From assembly GCA_028874995.1 (NCBI GenBank), contig JAPPGM010000093.1:1-59248 (forward strand): a stretch of DNA of 59,248 bases, in the 5' to 3' direction. The notes below the pieces were generated by a model that made no database searches, had not been told where the DNA came from, and saw nothing but the letters and a program-made list of their open reading frames with translations. Shown here piece after piece: positions 24,883-34,034 of this stretch. The translations under genes and the position numbers were made by a program. Position 1 is the first letter of the stretch. Each line of letters begins with the position of its first letter. Origin of the DNA: Gemmatimonadota bacterium (lineage in GTDB: Bacteria > Gemmatimonadota > Gemmatimonadetes > Longimicrobiales > Gaopeijiaceae).

Positions 24883-27168
24883 GTGACGTCCGGCGCTCCA
24901 CACCGCCCGACCCGGACCGCGGCCCTCTTCGCCCGGCACCCGCCCGACCCCGCGGGATCGGGCCTCGGCTTCGGCACCTGGCCCGTCTTCCTGGCCTCGA
25001 TCAGCACCATTCTCGGGGCCATCCTCTTCCTGCGCTTCGGCTACGCGGTCGGCCACACGGGCCTCTGGGGCGCCCTGATGATCATCGCCATCGGGCACAT
25101 GGTGACGATCCCCACCGTCCTGGCCGTCTCCGAGATCGCCACCAACCGGCGCGTTGCCGGGGGCGGCGCCTACTTCATCATCAGCCGCTCCTTCGGGACG
25201 ACCATCGGGGGATCCATCGGCATCGCGCTGTACCTGTCGCAGGCGATCTCGGTCGCCTTCTACCTGGTGGCGTTCGCCGAGGCCTTCCAGCCGGTCCTGC
25301 AGTGGATCGCGGAAAGGTACGGGGTCGTCCCCACCCTGCACTGGGTGAGCGTTCCGGCGCTCGCGGCCCTGGTGGTCCTGATGCTGACCAGGGGAGCGGG
25401 ACAGGGCGTCAAGGTGCTGTGGATCGTCTGCGGGGTGCTCGCCCTCTCGATCGCCGCCTTCCTCTTCGGCTCCGGGCCGGACGACATTCGGCCCGACGGC
25501 CTGAACCTCACGTCCACCATCGACAACCCTGATACCTTCGGGATCGTCTTCGCCACCTGCTTTCCGGCCTTCACCGGGATGATCGCGGGCCTCGGGCTCT
25601 CGGGAGACCTCAAGGACCCCAAGCGCTCGATCCCGCTGGGTACGATCGGGGCGACGCTGGCCGGCATGGTCATCTATGCGCTGGTGGCCATCAAGCTGGC
25701 GCAGTCCGCGACGCCGGAGGCGCTGGCCGGGGACCAGTTCGTAATGACGCGGATCGCCGTGTGGGGCCCGGCCATCTACATCGGTCTGGCGGCCGCGGCC
25801 TTCTCATCGGCGCTCGGTTCGGTGATCGTGGCCCCGCGCACCCTGCAGGCGCTCGCCCGCGACCGAGTCTTCCCGGGCCGCGGCGTGAACAGGTTCCTGG
25901 TGGCGGGGAGCGGCGAGGCCGGCGAACCCGTCAACGCCACCTACGTCTCGGTGGCGATCGCCGCCGTGTTCGTGGTGTTCGGCGACATCGACTTCATCGC
26001 GCACATCCTGAGCATGTTCTTCATGGTGACCTACGGTGCGCTCTGCTCGGTGTCGTTCCTGGAGTACTTCGCGGGCAATCCCTCCTACCGTCCCACCTTC
26101 CGTTCACGCTGGTATATCTCTCTGCTGGGCGCACTTATGTGCCTGCTCATGATGCTTCAGATGAGCCCCCTGTACGCCCTGATCGCCATCGGCATCATGC
26201 TCGTGATCTACCTGGGCCTCAAGCGGTCCAGACAGGATGAGCGCGATCTGGCCGCGATCCTGCAAGGGGCGATGTTCCAGCTGGTGCGGCGGCTCCAGAT
26301 CACGCTGCAGAAGAACCAGAGCCGGCAGCAGGACGGCGGCTGGCGCCCGTCGTTCATCGCCCTGACCCGGCACGGGAGCCGGCGCGTGGCCCAGTTCGAC
26401 GTGCTGCGCTGGATCTCCCACCGGCACGGTTTCGGCCACTTCGTGCAGCACCTGGAGGGCGACTACTCTCCCGAGACCGAACGCGAGGCGCGCGCGTTGC
26501 TCGACAAGCTGGTCCACCGCTCCGAGGTGAGCCGCGCGGGCACCTTCGTGGACACCCTCATCACGCCGTCCTTCGAGACCGCCGTGACCCAGGTGCTCCA
26601 GTTCCCGGGCATCTCGGGGCTGCCGAACAACAGCATGCTCCTCGAGTTCGAACGCGAACACCCGGAGGAGATCGCCGAGGTGGGCCGCGCGATGATCATG
26701 GCGACCCGCTCCGACTTCAACGTGGTCGTGCTGCGCTCGTCCTCGTTCCGCTTCGGCTACCGCTCCTCGATCCACATCTGGCTGACCCACGAGACCCTGC
26801 CCAACGCGGCCATGATGCTCATGCTGGCGTACATCATCGTGGGGCACCCGGAGTGGCGGATGGCCGAGATCCGGGTGTTCGCGTGCGTGGGACGGGACGG
26901 CGACGAGGAGGAGGCCGGCGAGCTGTCGGCGCTCATCGACCAGGGGCGGCTCCCGATCGCGAGGAAGAACGTCGAGTCGGTGCGGGTGCAGTCGTGGGAG
27001 GCGGTGGAGGAGGCGGTCCGGGTGCGGTCGTCCGAGGCGGACCTGGTGATCGCGGGGATCGCGCGGGAGCAGATCGATGAGGGGGATGCGGGGGAGGTGC
27101 TGCAGCGGTACCGGGCGGCGAACAATGTGCTGTTCGTGCATGCGGTGGAGGAGATCGGGATCGATTGA
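24883..27168 (+). CDS. SLC12-like (cation-chloride cotransporter) APC-superfamily permease
   Basis: 761 residues from GTG 24883. The N-terminal two thirds hold about 12 membrane helices, starting WPVFLASISTILGAILFLRF, with TNRRVAGGGAYFIISRSFG and FATCFPAFTGMIAGLGLSGD. This is the amino acid permease/SLC12 pattern. The last about 280 residues are a soluble domain (RPSFIALTRHGSRRVAQFDV, VVVLRSSSFRFGYRSSIHIW) matching the C-terminal regulatory domain of bacterial CCC homologues. Transport of cations with chloride is inferred by family; some bacterial members carry amino acids. It is divergent from dctP. Confidence 0.85.
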   Translation: MTSGAPHRPTRTAALFARHPPDPAGSGLGFGTWPVFLASISTILGAILFLRFGYAVGHTGLWGALMIIAIGHMVTIPTVLAVSEIATNRRVAGGGAYFIISRSFGTTIGGSIGIALYLSQAISVAFYLVAFAEAFQPVLQWIAERYGVVPTLHWVSVPALAALVVLMLTRGAGQGVKVLWIVCGVLALSIAAFLFGSGPDDIRPDGLNLTSTIDNPDTFGIVFATCFPAFTGMIAGLGLSGDLKDPKRSIPLGTIGATLAGMVIYALVAIKLAQSATPEALAGDQFVMTRIAVWGPAIYIGLAAAAFSSALGSVIVAPRTLQALARDRVFPGRGVNRFLVAGSGEAGEPVNATYVSVAIAAVFVVFGDIDFIAHILSMFFMVTYGALCSVSFLEYFAGNPSYRPTFRSRWYISLLGALMCLLMMLQMSPLYALIAIGIMLVIYLGLKRSRQDERDLAAILQGAMFQLVRRLQITLQKNQSRQQDGGWRPSFIALTRHGSRRVAQFDVLRWISHRHGFGHFVQHLEGDYSPETEREARALLDKLVHRSEVSRAGTFVDTLITPSFETAVTQVLQFPGISGLPNNSMLLEFEREHPEEIAEVGRAMIMATRSDFNVVVLRSSSFRFGYRSSIHIWLTHETLPNAAMMLMLAYIIVGHPEWRMAEIRVFACVGRDGDEEEAGELSALIDQGRLPIARKNVESVRVQSWEAVEEAVRVRSSEADLVIAGIAREQIDEGDAGEVLQRYRAANNVLFVHAVEEIGID

Positions 27169-27348
27169 GGGGGGGTGTGGCGCACGGCTTCGTTCGCGTG
27201 GTTCCGGGGGCCAAACGCGCGGCCGCGGGACTACGTGCCGGGCAACTCCACCGCCTTCAAGGGGTGTCACACTGATGTCCATTCGCCCACCAGTCCACTG
27301 CGACGAGCTGCCGCCCGGTCGTCGGCCGAGTCGCCGCCAGGAGCCCAC

Positions 27349-28572
27349 ATGCCCGCGCCGCACCACCTCGGTTCCCGACAAGTCTTCCCTGTTCGCCTAT
27401 CTCTGTCCACGGCCATCGCGGGCGCCGTCCTGGCCTTCGCCGGCCCTGAGGTCGAGTCCCAACAGATCACCGCAAGGACCGACAGCGCCGGGGTCGAGAT
27501 CGTGACCAGCAACCCCTCGCTCTCGGACGCCGTCTGCACCCTCGGCGACGAACCCACCTTCCGCGTGGGTCAGGATGAGAGCAACGAGGCGACCTGGTTC
27601 AGCACGATCAGAGGTGTGCGCCGGCTTTCGGACGGCGCGGTGGCCGTGGTCGACCGCACCAGCGCCGAGATCCGGATCTTCGACGCGGACGGAAGGCATG
27701 TGCGCTCCATGGGACGCCGCGGCGAGGGTCCGGCCGAGTTCCGCAGCGCGTGGAAGCTGTGGGCGCTGCCGGGCGACACCCTGTGGGCTGGAGACTACCG
27801 CCCCTGGCGCTACAACGTCTTCACCCGGGAGGGAGAGTGGGTGGGGGCCGTTCAGATGAATCCGATCTACGGGAACCCGTCACGGCGCGGCGGCGTGCTG
27901 GACAACGGGGTCTCGATCAACACGGTGGAGAGGCGACCTGTCCCGCATGATTTCAGGACCCCCGACACCGTCGTGGTCGAAGCTCACGGGCCGGATGGCG
28001 AGCGTCTGGCGGTCCTGGGCCGAATCCTTCACACGACCTACGGCCCCGGCGGCATGTACCAGCTCTTTACCGCCTCCGCCGTAGTCGAAGCGGGCGGAAG
28101 CACGATCGTGCTGGGGCGCACGACCGAGCCGGAGTTGAGGGTGCTGGACGAGGAGTTGCAGCTGCGCCGGATACTGCGGTGGCCGGACACCGACCGCGAT
28201 GTCAGGGGCGCCGACGTGCGTGCGTGGCGTGACGACTACATCAGAAGCCGCGGCGGCCGCGATTCACCCAATTGGCGTCCGAGCGACGAGAATCTCGTGA
28301 CTGACGATGTTCCCGCGGCCGATGAATTCCCGGCCTTTTCGTCCGCACGGATCGGCCGCGACGGACGCGTATGGGTGCGCCCCTACCGGGGACCGCGCGG
28401 CGAGCGCGTGCGCTGGATGGGCTTCGAGCCCGACGGCGAGTTTCTCTGCCACCTTGAGCATTCCCACTCCGGGCTCACCCTCTACGAGTTTGGCGCCGAC
28501 TACTGGCTGGGCGTGCAGGCCGACGAACTGGGGATCGAGACGGTGGTGGTGTTCGGGCTCATCGTGCCGTAG
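27349..28572 (+). CDS. 6-bladed beta-propeller secreted protein
   Basis: 407 residues from ATG 27349 with GGAG 9 bp upstream. The signal peptide runs through LSLSTAIAGAVLAFAGPEVE. The mature part starts RTDSAGVEIVTSN, the opening shared with the proteins at 45978 and 51887. It has NHL-like blades such as VRRLSDGAVAVVDRTSAEIR and MGRRGEGPAEF. This family is abundant in Gemmatimonadota and Bacteroidota and its biochemical role is unknown. A perfect 13-bp hairpin follows the stop. Confidence 0.8.
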   Translation: MPAPHHLGSRQVFPVRLSLSTAIAGAVLAFAGPEVESQQITARTDSAGVEIVTSNPSLSDAVCTLGDEPTFRVGQDESNEATWFSTIRGVRRLSDGAVAVVDRTSAEIRIFDADGRHVRSMGRRGEGPAEFRSAWKLWALPGDTLWAGDYRPWRYNVFTREGEWVGAVQMNPIYGNPSRRGGVLDNGVSINTVERRPVPHDFRTPDTVVVEAHGPDGERLAVLGRILHTTYGPGGMYQLFTASAVVEAGGSTIVLGRTTEPELRVLDEELQLRRILRWPDTDRDVRGADVRAWRDDYIRSRGGRDSPNWRPSDENLVTDDVPAADEFPAFSSARIGRDGRVWVRPYRGPRGERVRWMGFEPDGEFLCHLEHSHSGLTLYEFGADYWLGVQADELGIETVVVFGLIVP

Positions 28573-28578
28573 ACACCG

Positions 28579-28614
28579 TTTGTCCGCCACTAACGGGGTG
28601 AAGTGGCGGACAAA
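28579..28614 (+). terminator. Perfect 13-bp inverted repeat after the beta-propeller gene
   Basis: TTTGTCCGCCACT (28579-28591) and AGTGGCGGACAAA (28602-28614) are exact complements around a 10-nt loop. They lie 6 bp after the stop codon. There is no T-tract after the stem, so an intrinsic terminator is likely but weak; it could instead be a protein site or a small mobile repeat. Confidence 0.55.
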
Positions 28615-28701
28615 GGGTGGCCGGCGCGACATCCCCGTGGATGGGCGAGCGGGCGCGGTGAAGGGGCTGTGACATGGTTACGCTCGAGACGCCGACGCTG
28701 T

Positions 28702-28743
28702 CAATGTAATCTCCGGTTTCCATAATGTAATGTGCGGTTGACC
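28702..28743. repeat. 21-bp direct-repeat pair, locus B
   Basis: Copies at 28702-28722 and 28723-28743, both beginning (C/T)AATGTAAT and ending TTTCCA and TTGACC. Same orientation and same zero spacing as the other five loci. This is the only copy not upstream of a minus-strand gene: it lies between two plus-strand genes, 65 bp before the next start. Confidence 0.75.
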
Positions 28744-28807
28744 GGTTTGCGTCCGGCGACTGGGGGATGGATCTTGAGGCTCACCCAGCCATGAAGGGAG
28801 CATCGCC

Positions 28808-31243
28808 ATGAGGTTCAGAGCTTCGTCGTCCGTCACGAGCGTTTTTCTTGCCACGATTTGGAGTACCGTGGGGATCCTCGCGCCATCCGGTCCCCTGGGT
28901 GGCCAGGCCTTTTCGCCCGAGCACGAGGCGGAGTGGATGGCCGCCGGGTTCGGGGCCGCGATCGCGATCGGCGATGGGGAGATCTTCGTGGGGCGGACGG
29001 GCGGGGGGGTGGCGGGTGAGATCTACCCCTCGCCGGGGAGTGTCTACGTGTTCGAGCGTGGCGATGATGGCTGGGAGTTCGCGTACATCATCACGGGCGA
29101 CGATGTGGAGATCGGGGACGGATTCGGGGCCGCGCTGGCGGTGGAGGGGGACCGGCTGCTGGTGGGCTCGCCGGGGCGTGGCAATGGCGTTGGCGGGGCC
29201 TACCTGTTCGTGCGGGGTGACGATGGCGCGTGGATGCGGACGGTTGAGTTCGTGCCCCCGGCCGATGGGGAGATCCGGGGTGCGGGTAGCGCCGTCGCGC
29301 TCTCCAGCGACGCCGTCTACCTCGGTGCGCCGTCAGACGCAGGCCCCGGCGCGGTGCTGCGGTTCCCGGCGGCCGGTGGGTCCGCCACGCTTCTCCCCTC
29401 CCCCGTCCTCTCCGCCATCGACCGTTTCGGCGCGTCCCTCTCCCTGACCGGCGGCCTCCTCTTCGTCGGAGCGCCCGGCACCCGTGACGACCGGGGCGCG
29501 GTGCACGTCTTCGACGCCGCCTCCCCGGCCACCGGCCCTTCTCCCATCGCGGTCCTGTCGCTCTCCGACGGCCGCGGCGGCGACGCCTTCGGCACAAGCC
29601 TGACCGCCTCCGGCACCTCCGTGCTCGTCGGGGCGCCCGGCGCGAACGAGGGAGCGGGCGCGGCGGCCCGTTTCACCCGGGGCGACGACGGCGAGTGGAA
29701 CGAGACAGCCCACCTCTTTTTCCCCGAGGCGGGCCCCGCCGGCTACGGCTCGGCGGTGGCCTTCGACGGCCGTAGCGCGTGGGTCGGCGCGAGCGGAGCG
29801 AGCGAGGGCGCGGGCGGCGCACAGGTCTTCCGCGTCGCGGAGGGAGCGATGACGCTCGAGAGCGAAAACACCATCCCGGCACCCGGATTCAACCGCGGCG
29901 CCCTCTTCGGCTCCTTCGTCGCCCTGCGCGGCGACGTGGCGGTGGTCGCGGCCTCGAACGCGGACCTGCGGCTCGGCGCCGCCGTCGTCTTCGAGCGCGA
30001 GGACGGCGCCTGGGTCGAAGGCACGACCCTGCGTGAATCCGCGCGCGCCCTGGACGCGGTCGTGGGCGGGGAGGCCCCGTGCACCGACGGCGCGACCGGT
30101 CCCTTCGACTGCTCGCAGATCGACCTGGTCGCCTTCGTGCCGCTCGACGCGCTGGGCGCCGATCCGGGCACCATCCTCAACGACATCTGGGGCTGGACCG
30201 ATCCGGTGACCGGCCGGGACTGGGCGCTGGTGGGACGTTCGGACGCGACGGCCTTCGTCGACCTCAGCGACCCCGCCAACCCCCGCTACGCCGGCGAACT
30301 GCCCCTGACCGAGGGCGCCACCGAGAACCTCTGGCGCGACATCAAGGTGTACCGCGACCACGCCTTCATCGTCGCCGACGGCGCCGGGGCACACGGCGTG
30401 CAAGTCTTTGACCTCACACAACTTCGGGACGCCGTGGGCCCGCCCGTCACCTTCGCCGAGACCGCCCGCTACGACGGCATCCACAGCGCCCACAACATCG
30501 TCATCAACGAGGAGACGGGGACGGCGTACGCGGTCGGCAGCAGCATGGGCGGCGAGACCTGTGGCGGCGGCCTCCACATGATCGACGTGCGCACCCCCGC
30601 CGAGCCCGTCTTCCTGGGCTGCTTCGCCGACGGCACCACCGGCCGCGCGCGCACCGGCTACTCCCACGACGCCCAGTGCGTCGTCTACCGGGGCCCCGAC
30701 GAGGACTACCAGGGCCGCGAGATCTGCTTCGGCTCCAACGAGACCGCGCTGAGCATCGCCGACGTGACCGACCGCGAAAACCCCGTCGCCATCGCCCGCG
30801 GCGAGTATCCCAACGTGGCCTACGCGCACCAGGGCTGGCTGACAGAGGACCACCGCTACTTCTTCATGGGCGACGAGGGGGACGAGGTGGAGGGCACCGT
30901 GGAGCGGACCCGGACGCTCATCTGGGACGTGGCCGACCTGGACGACCCGCTGCTGCTGAAGGAGCACTTCGCCGAGACGGGGACGATCGACCACAACCAG
31001 TACGTGCGCGGGAACCGGCTGTACCAGGCGAACCTGATGAGCGGGCTCAGGGTGCTGGACATCAGCGATGTGGAGAATCCGGTGGAGATCGGGTTCTTCG
31101 ATACGGTGCCGGATGATGCGGGGTTGCCGGCGTTCGGGGGGGCCTGGAGTAATTATCCGTTCTTTGAGAGTGGGATTGTGGTGGTGTCGAGTTGGGGGGA
31201 GGGGTTGTTTGTGGTGCGGGTGCGGGGGAGGGCGGTTAGTTGA
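28808..31243 (+). CDS. Secreted FG-GAP + LVIVD (choice-of-anchor B) repeat protein
   Basis: 811 residues. Signal peptide about residues 1-34. Residues about 40-400 hold seven or so integrin-alpha-like FG-GAP repeats (DGFGAALAVEGDRLLVGSPG, DRFGASLSLTGGLLFVGAPG). The C-terminal half is the LVIVD/choice-of-anchor B propeller: GRSDATAFVDLSDPANPRYA, IHSAHNIVINEETGTAYAVG, YSHDAQCVVYRGPDEDYQGR and DHNQYVRGNRLYQANLMSGL. Both parts are extracytoplasmic beta-propellers, so this is a fusion of two. Function unknown; adhesion or a surface enzyme scaffold are possible. Confidence 0.82.
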   Translation: MRFRASSSVTSVFLATIWSTVGILAPSGPLGGQAFSPEHEAEWMAAGFGAAIAIGDGEIFVGRTGGGVAGEIYPSPGSVYVFERGDDGWEFAYIITGDDVEIGDGFGAALAVEGDRLLVGSPGRGNGVGGAYLFVRGDDGAWMRTVEFVPPADGEIRGAGSAVALSSDAVYLGAPSDAGPGAVLRFPAAGGSATLLPSPVLSAIDRFGASLSLTGGLLFVGAPGTRDDRGAVHVFDAASPATGPSPIAVLSLSDGRGGDAFGTSLTASGTSVLVGAPGANEGAGAAARFTRGDDGEWNETAHLFFPEAGPAGYGSAVAFDGRSAWVGASGASEGAGGAQVFRVAEGAMTLESENTIPAPGFNRGALFGSFVALRGDVAVVAASNADLRLGAAVVFEREDGAWVEGTTLRESARALDAVVGGEAPCTDGATGPFDCSQIDLVAFVPLDALGADPGTILNDIWGWTDPVTGRDWALVGRSDATAFVDLSDPANPRYAGELPLTEGATENLWRDIKVYRDHAFIVADGAGAHGVQVFDLTQLRDAVGPPVTFAETARYDGIHSAHNIVINEETGTAYAVGSSMGGETCGGGLHMIDVRTPAEPVFLGCFADGTTGRARTGYSHDAQCVVYRGPDEDYQGREICFGSNETALSIADVTDRENPVAIARGEYPNVAYAHQGWLTEDHRYFFMGDEGDEVEGTVERTRTLIWDVADLDDPLLLKEHFAETGTIDHNQYVRGNRLYQANLMSGLRVLDISDVENPVEIGFFDTVPDDAGLPAFGGAWSNYPFFESGIVVVSSWGEGLFVVRVRGRAVS

Positions 31244-31373
31244 GGGGGGTTGCAAGGGATCGCGTCAATGGGGGATTCCACGCGAACGTAACCAACGGAG
31301 CACGGCGTAAGGAGGAAGCCCCTACACCAACGCGAGTGACTATCGGAACCCACTTTCCCATGCCCTCTTGAGC

Positions 31374-31412
31374 AGAGAAAACAGGAAGAGAAAACAGGAA
31401 GAGAAAACAGGA
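31374..31412 (+). repeat. 13-bp tandem repeat, three perfect copies
   Basis: AGAGAAAACAGGA is repeated exactly three times (31374-31386, 31387-31399 and 31400-31412), followed by a partial fourth. It lies in an AT-richer stretch (31260-32120) that differs from the surrounding DNA. No gene is seen between 31244 and 31552 apart from this repeat. Confidence 0.85.
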
Positions 31413-31552
31413 AGAGGACTTGCGGAACTAGCGAAATGACCCTAACTTCCCTTGGAAACCTACTAAACAACCATACAACGACGACATCGAATGGACAGAA
31501 ACGAAAACGGAGAATTCAACTTCGTCTATAACTTCAGACGATTCACCATAGG

Positions 31553-32050
31553 TTGTATCGTCGTTTTTTGATTCTTCTATGGAGTTTTATTGATGTTCTT
31601 GTTACTTCGCATAGAATTCGAAATTCAGTACCTGAAGAAATCGACTACGAGAGTTTTTACTTGAACACACACTACGAGGGACAAGCAACTGGCGAGACCT
31701 TCAATGCGGGTGGCAAGACAGACATTCTGGTTCGATCGAAGGATCGAAGCGTGTTCATCGCAGAATGCAAGGTATGGCGTGGTGCAAAGTCGCTGTTGGG
31801 CGCGGTGGACCAGTTGCTGTCCTATACGACTTGGCGCGATACGAAGACGGCTATCGTTGTGTTTAATCGAAACAGGAATGTGTCGGAGGTAATCGCCAAG
31901 ATACCTTTAGCGTTGGCACAACATTCTCGACACAAACGGGGCCTCACTGTTGACCTGGAAGGTGCCTATCGCTGCCTACTATCGCAGAAAGACGACCCGA
32001 ATCGCGAGCTGGTGTTGACCGTGCTTGTCGTTGATGTACCGGATAGCTGA
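31553..32050 (+). pseudogene. C-terminal remnant of a PD-(D/E)xK nuclease-like protein
   Basis: The open frame begins after a TAA at 31529, with only a TTG as start. From about residue 35 the protein looks real: NTHYEGQATGETFNAGGKTD, ILVRSKDRSVFIAECKVWRG and DQLLSYTTWRDTKTAIVVFN. The GKTDILV...FIAECK pattern (Asp, then Glu-x-Lys) is a restriction-nuclease-like active site. The missing N-terminal part and the poor start argue for a truncated gene. Base composition is far more AT-rich than neighbours, so it is probably foreign. It borders the defence-like operon that follows. Confidence 0.6.
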
Positions 32051-32149
32051 ATCAGCGTGACCGGTGATGCTGTCCAGTGCCAGTTTTCCCGTGGATGGAA
32101 TCCGTATGTAGGTATTATCCTACATTCTCGCGCCGACCAAACAGTCGAG

Positions 32150-32908
32150 TCAGGAAGGCAAGAAGAGAGACTCTGGTGGCTTTGCTGCCTTGAGGCGCAT
32201 CCAAGGAGACGATCCACTCCGATCCAAATAGGCCATCTGCCATTTCATGAGGCTTGACCAGCGCTGGTGCTGAATCGCGCGCCAATCATTGTGGTGATTC
32301 CGGGCACCCATTGTTCGTTGCTGCCAGTCATCTTGGAAGAGCTCGCCAAGCACGAATTCCACGGCGGCCATGGGCGTCACGAAAGGACTTGGTAGCCTAG
32401 GGATGGGAACGTTCCTCGGAAACGGAGGGTCCCCGTGGTCACCGAGGATCTGAAAATGGAAATAGCAACCTGGCGAATCATGGACACCGAACTCGATTCG
32501 CCACATCGCGAGACGGCTCGACTCTTCGTGCTTCTCCCGATACAGGCACTCAGCTGGCCATAGTTCGACGACGGACGAAGCCGAACCAACAAATGCAATC
32601 CTGCGGCCGGGACGCTTCTTTCCGACCGGCCGGACTTGCCATACTCCCCGTACATGGGCGTAGGCCTTTTGGCCACCGGATCTGCGAGCCCGCTCGTAAC
32701 CGCGAGTTGGCTGAGTGCGGAGTGGCAGCAACTCGAGCCTGCAATCGCGTTCGGCCGACCTCTCCCCAATTCGCTCCAAGTCCCGCGCGAAGTCTCTTAG
32801 CGGCCCATCTGACACGAATACGCCGGCGGCGATCCTCCGGAGCGCTTCGGTCTCCCGCATCAATTCCCGACACGAGAACTGAAGCCCTGCGAGCGCGGCA
32901 TTACTCAC
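32150..32908 (-). CDS. Unknown protein, last gene of the GHKL/receiver operon
   Basis: 252 residues, no family recognised. No signal peptide or membrane segment. The N-terminal half is helical and charged (LRDFARDLERIGERSAERDC). The middle has strand-like segments RIAFVGSASSVVELWPAE, RLAMWRIEFGVHDSPGCYFH and FQILGDHGDPPFPRNVP. The C-terminal part is Trp- and His-rich (QRTMGARNHHNDWRAIQHQR). Its start overlaps the stop of the receiver-domain gene by 8 nt, so it is translated with the operon. In a defence reading it would be the effector or an adaptor, but nothing in the sequence proves that. Confidence 0.7.
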   Translation of the reverse strand: MSNAALAGLQFSCRELMRETEALRRIAAGVFVSDGPLRDFARDLERIGERSAERDCRLELLPLRTQPTRGYERARRSGGQKAYAHVRGVWQVRPVGKKRPGRRIAFVGSASSVVELWPAECLYREKHEESSRLAMWRIEFGVHDSPGCYFHFQILGDHGDPPFPRNVPIPRLPSPFVTPMAAVEFVLGELFQDDWQQRTMGARNHHNDWRAIQHQRWSSLMKWQMAYLDRSGSSPWMRLKAAKPPESLFLPS

Positions 32909-34034
32909 CCGAATCGATCCGGTACTGGTCCAGCGGCTCCACTAACGCCCTCAGGTCCCGGTCGCTCCGCAGTTCTTCAATCTTCATCCACGCCGCATCC
33001 GCAAAGGGCGGCCAGTGGTCCGGACGGAGCTTTACGGCGTCATGCGGAGACGCAACCCCCAGCGGCCGGAAGTCCTGATCCAAGCACACCACCGGATCGC
33101 GCGTGGCGACCAGTTCGACGGCTTCCCCAGCTTTCTCCCGAAGCTGGATTTCAAACCCACCCGACCTCTCGGAAGACTCGCCCCCGAGCGTCCACGCGTA
33201 GTCTTCCATCGCGGTTCGCCACCAGCGGTCGCCTAGGAAACCAGCCAGAACCCCAGCGTACTTGAGCTGCTCCATATCCCGTGCCAGCTCACAGTCGGAA
33301 TCCATCAAGCGCTCAAGATCGTCCACGCGGAGACGGAGGCGCGCGGCCACCCAGTTCACATCCCAAAGGAAGCACGGGTAGGGTAGGATTTGGTGGAGCA
33401 GCCAGCGCAGAAACAGCGCTCCGTGGGGATGACCGGCCAGCTCGTAGAGGGGCGGCTGGCATTCCCGCACCTCGCGCCAGGCTCGTTCAGCCCACCCGTC
33501 CTCATCGTCGAGCTTCAGCAACTCTCGCGCACGGGCTTCGGAGGCCGAAGGATTGACCGGCCAATCACGCGCAAGACCTTGGGCGGCGCAAGCCAGTTGA
33601 ACCACGCCTTGGAAACGGTCTGGATCGCTTTTCTCGAACACCCATTCAAGATTGTTCAGACGCGCCACAACGTGTCTGGAATAGGGTGGCCGGATCCTCC
33701 CGCTGACATCTCCCAGATGTCCGGTGTGGAGGGCCACCGCAGTAAGGTGGCCATTCGCCCTCTCGTCCGCTGCCTCCCTCAGCACGGTGGCAAGAGCCAA
33801 ACCGGTTCGGATGTTGAAGGCCGCGGGCTGAACCTCGCGTTCAGGCCAGTCTTCGAGACGGTAGTCCATGAGGACCAGGTGTGCCTTGCCAAGATCTTCA
33901 GGTTCAACGCTCTGCGGATGTCGCACCATCAGTTCCGCTTCGTCGGCCAGCCGGAGTTCGAGGCCACTTCGCAGCTCGTCCGCCTCGTCGTCAACCACGA
34001 GAATGACCGGCTTGGCGGCACGTTGGGCGTTCAT
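32901..34034 (-). CDS. Receiver-domain protein with unknown C-terminal domain
   Basis: 377 residues. The N-terminus is a response-regulator receiver: VILVVDDEADEL (acidic pair Asp15/Asp16), phospho-acceptor Asp57 in LVLMDYRLEDW, and TAVALHTGHLG for the switch Thr. The remaining about 250 residues match no DNA-binding output domain known to me; they include PHGALFLRWLLHQILPYPCF, WDVNWVAARLRLRVDDLERL and LGDRWWRTAMEDYAWTLGGE. The start overlaps the GHKL gene stop by 4 nt (ATGA). It is presumably phosphorylated by, or binds, the histidine-kinase-like C-terminus of that partner. Confidence 0.8.
   Translation of the reverse strand: MNAQRAAKPVILVVDDEADELRSGLELRLADEAELMVRHPQSVEPEDLGKAHLVLMDYRLEDWPEREVQPAAFNIRTGLALATVLREAADERANGHLTAVALHTGHLGDVSGRIRPPYSRHVVARLNNLEWVFEKSDPDRFQGVVQLACAAQGLARDWPVNPSASEARARELLKLDDEDGWAERAWREVRECQPPLYELAGHPHGALFLRWLLHQILPYPCFLWDVNWVAARLRLRVDDLERLMDSDCELARDMEQLKYAGVLAGFLGDRWWRTAMEDYAWTLGGESSERSGGFEIQLREKAGEAVELVATRDPVVCLDQDFRPLGVASPHDAVKLRPDHWPPFADAAWMKIEELRSDRDLRALVEPLDQYRIDSGE

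Noticed and set aside
27175-27348. Longer N-terminus for the beta-propeller at 27349
   Set aside because: The upstream in-frame extension has no signal peptide character, whereas ATG 27349 has a ribosome-binding site and is followed by an export signal.
29333-31255. 640-codon minus-strand frame opposite the FG-GAP/LVIVD gene
   Set aside because: Shadow of the repeat-rich secreted protein; no start context or domain support.
31374-31412. CRISPR array
   Set aside because: The 13-bp units are contiguous with no spacers and there are no cas genes in the window.
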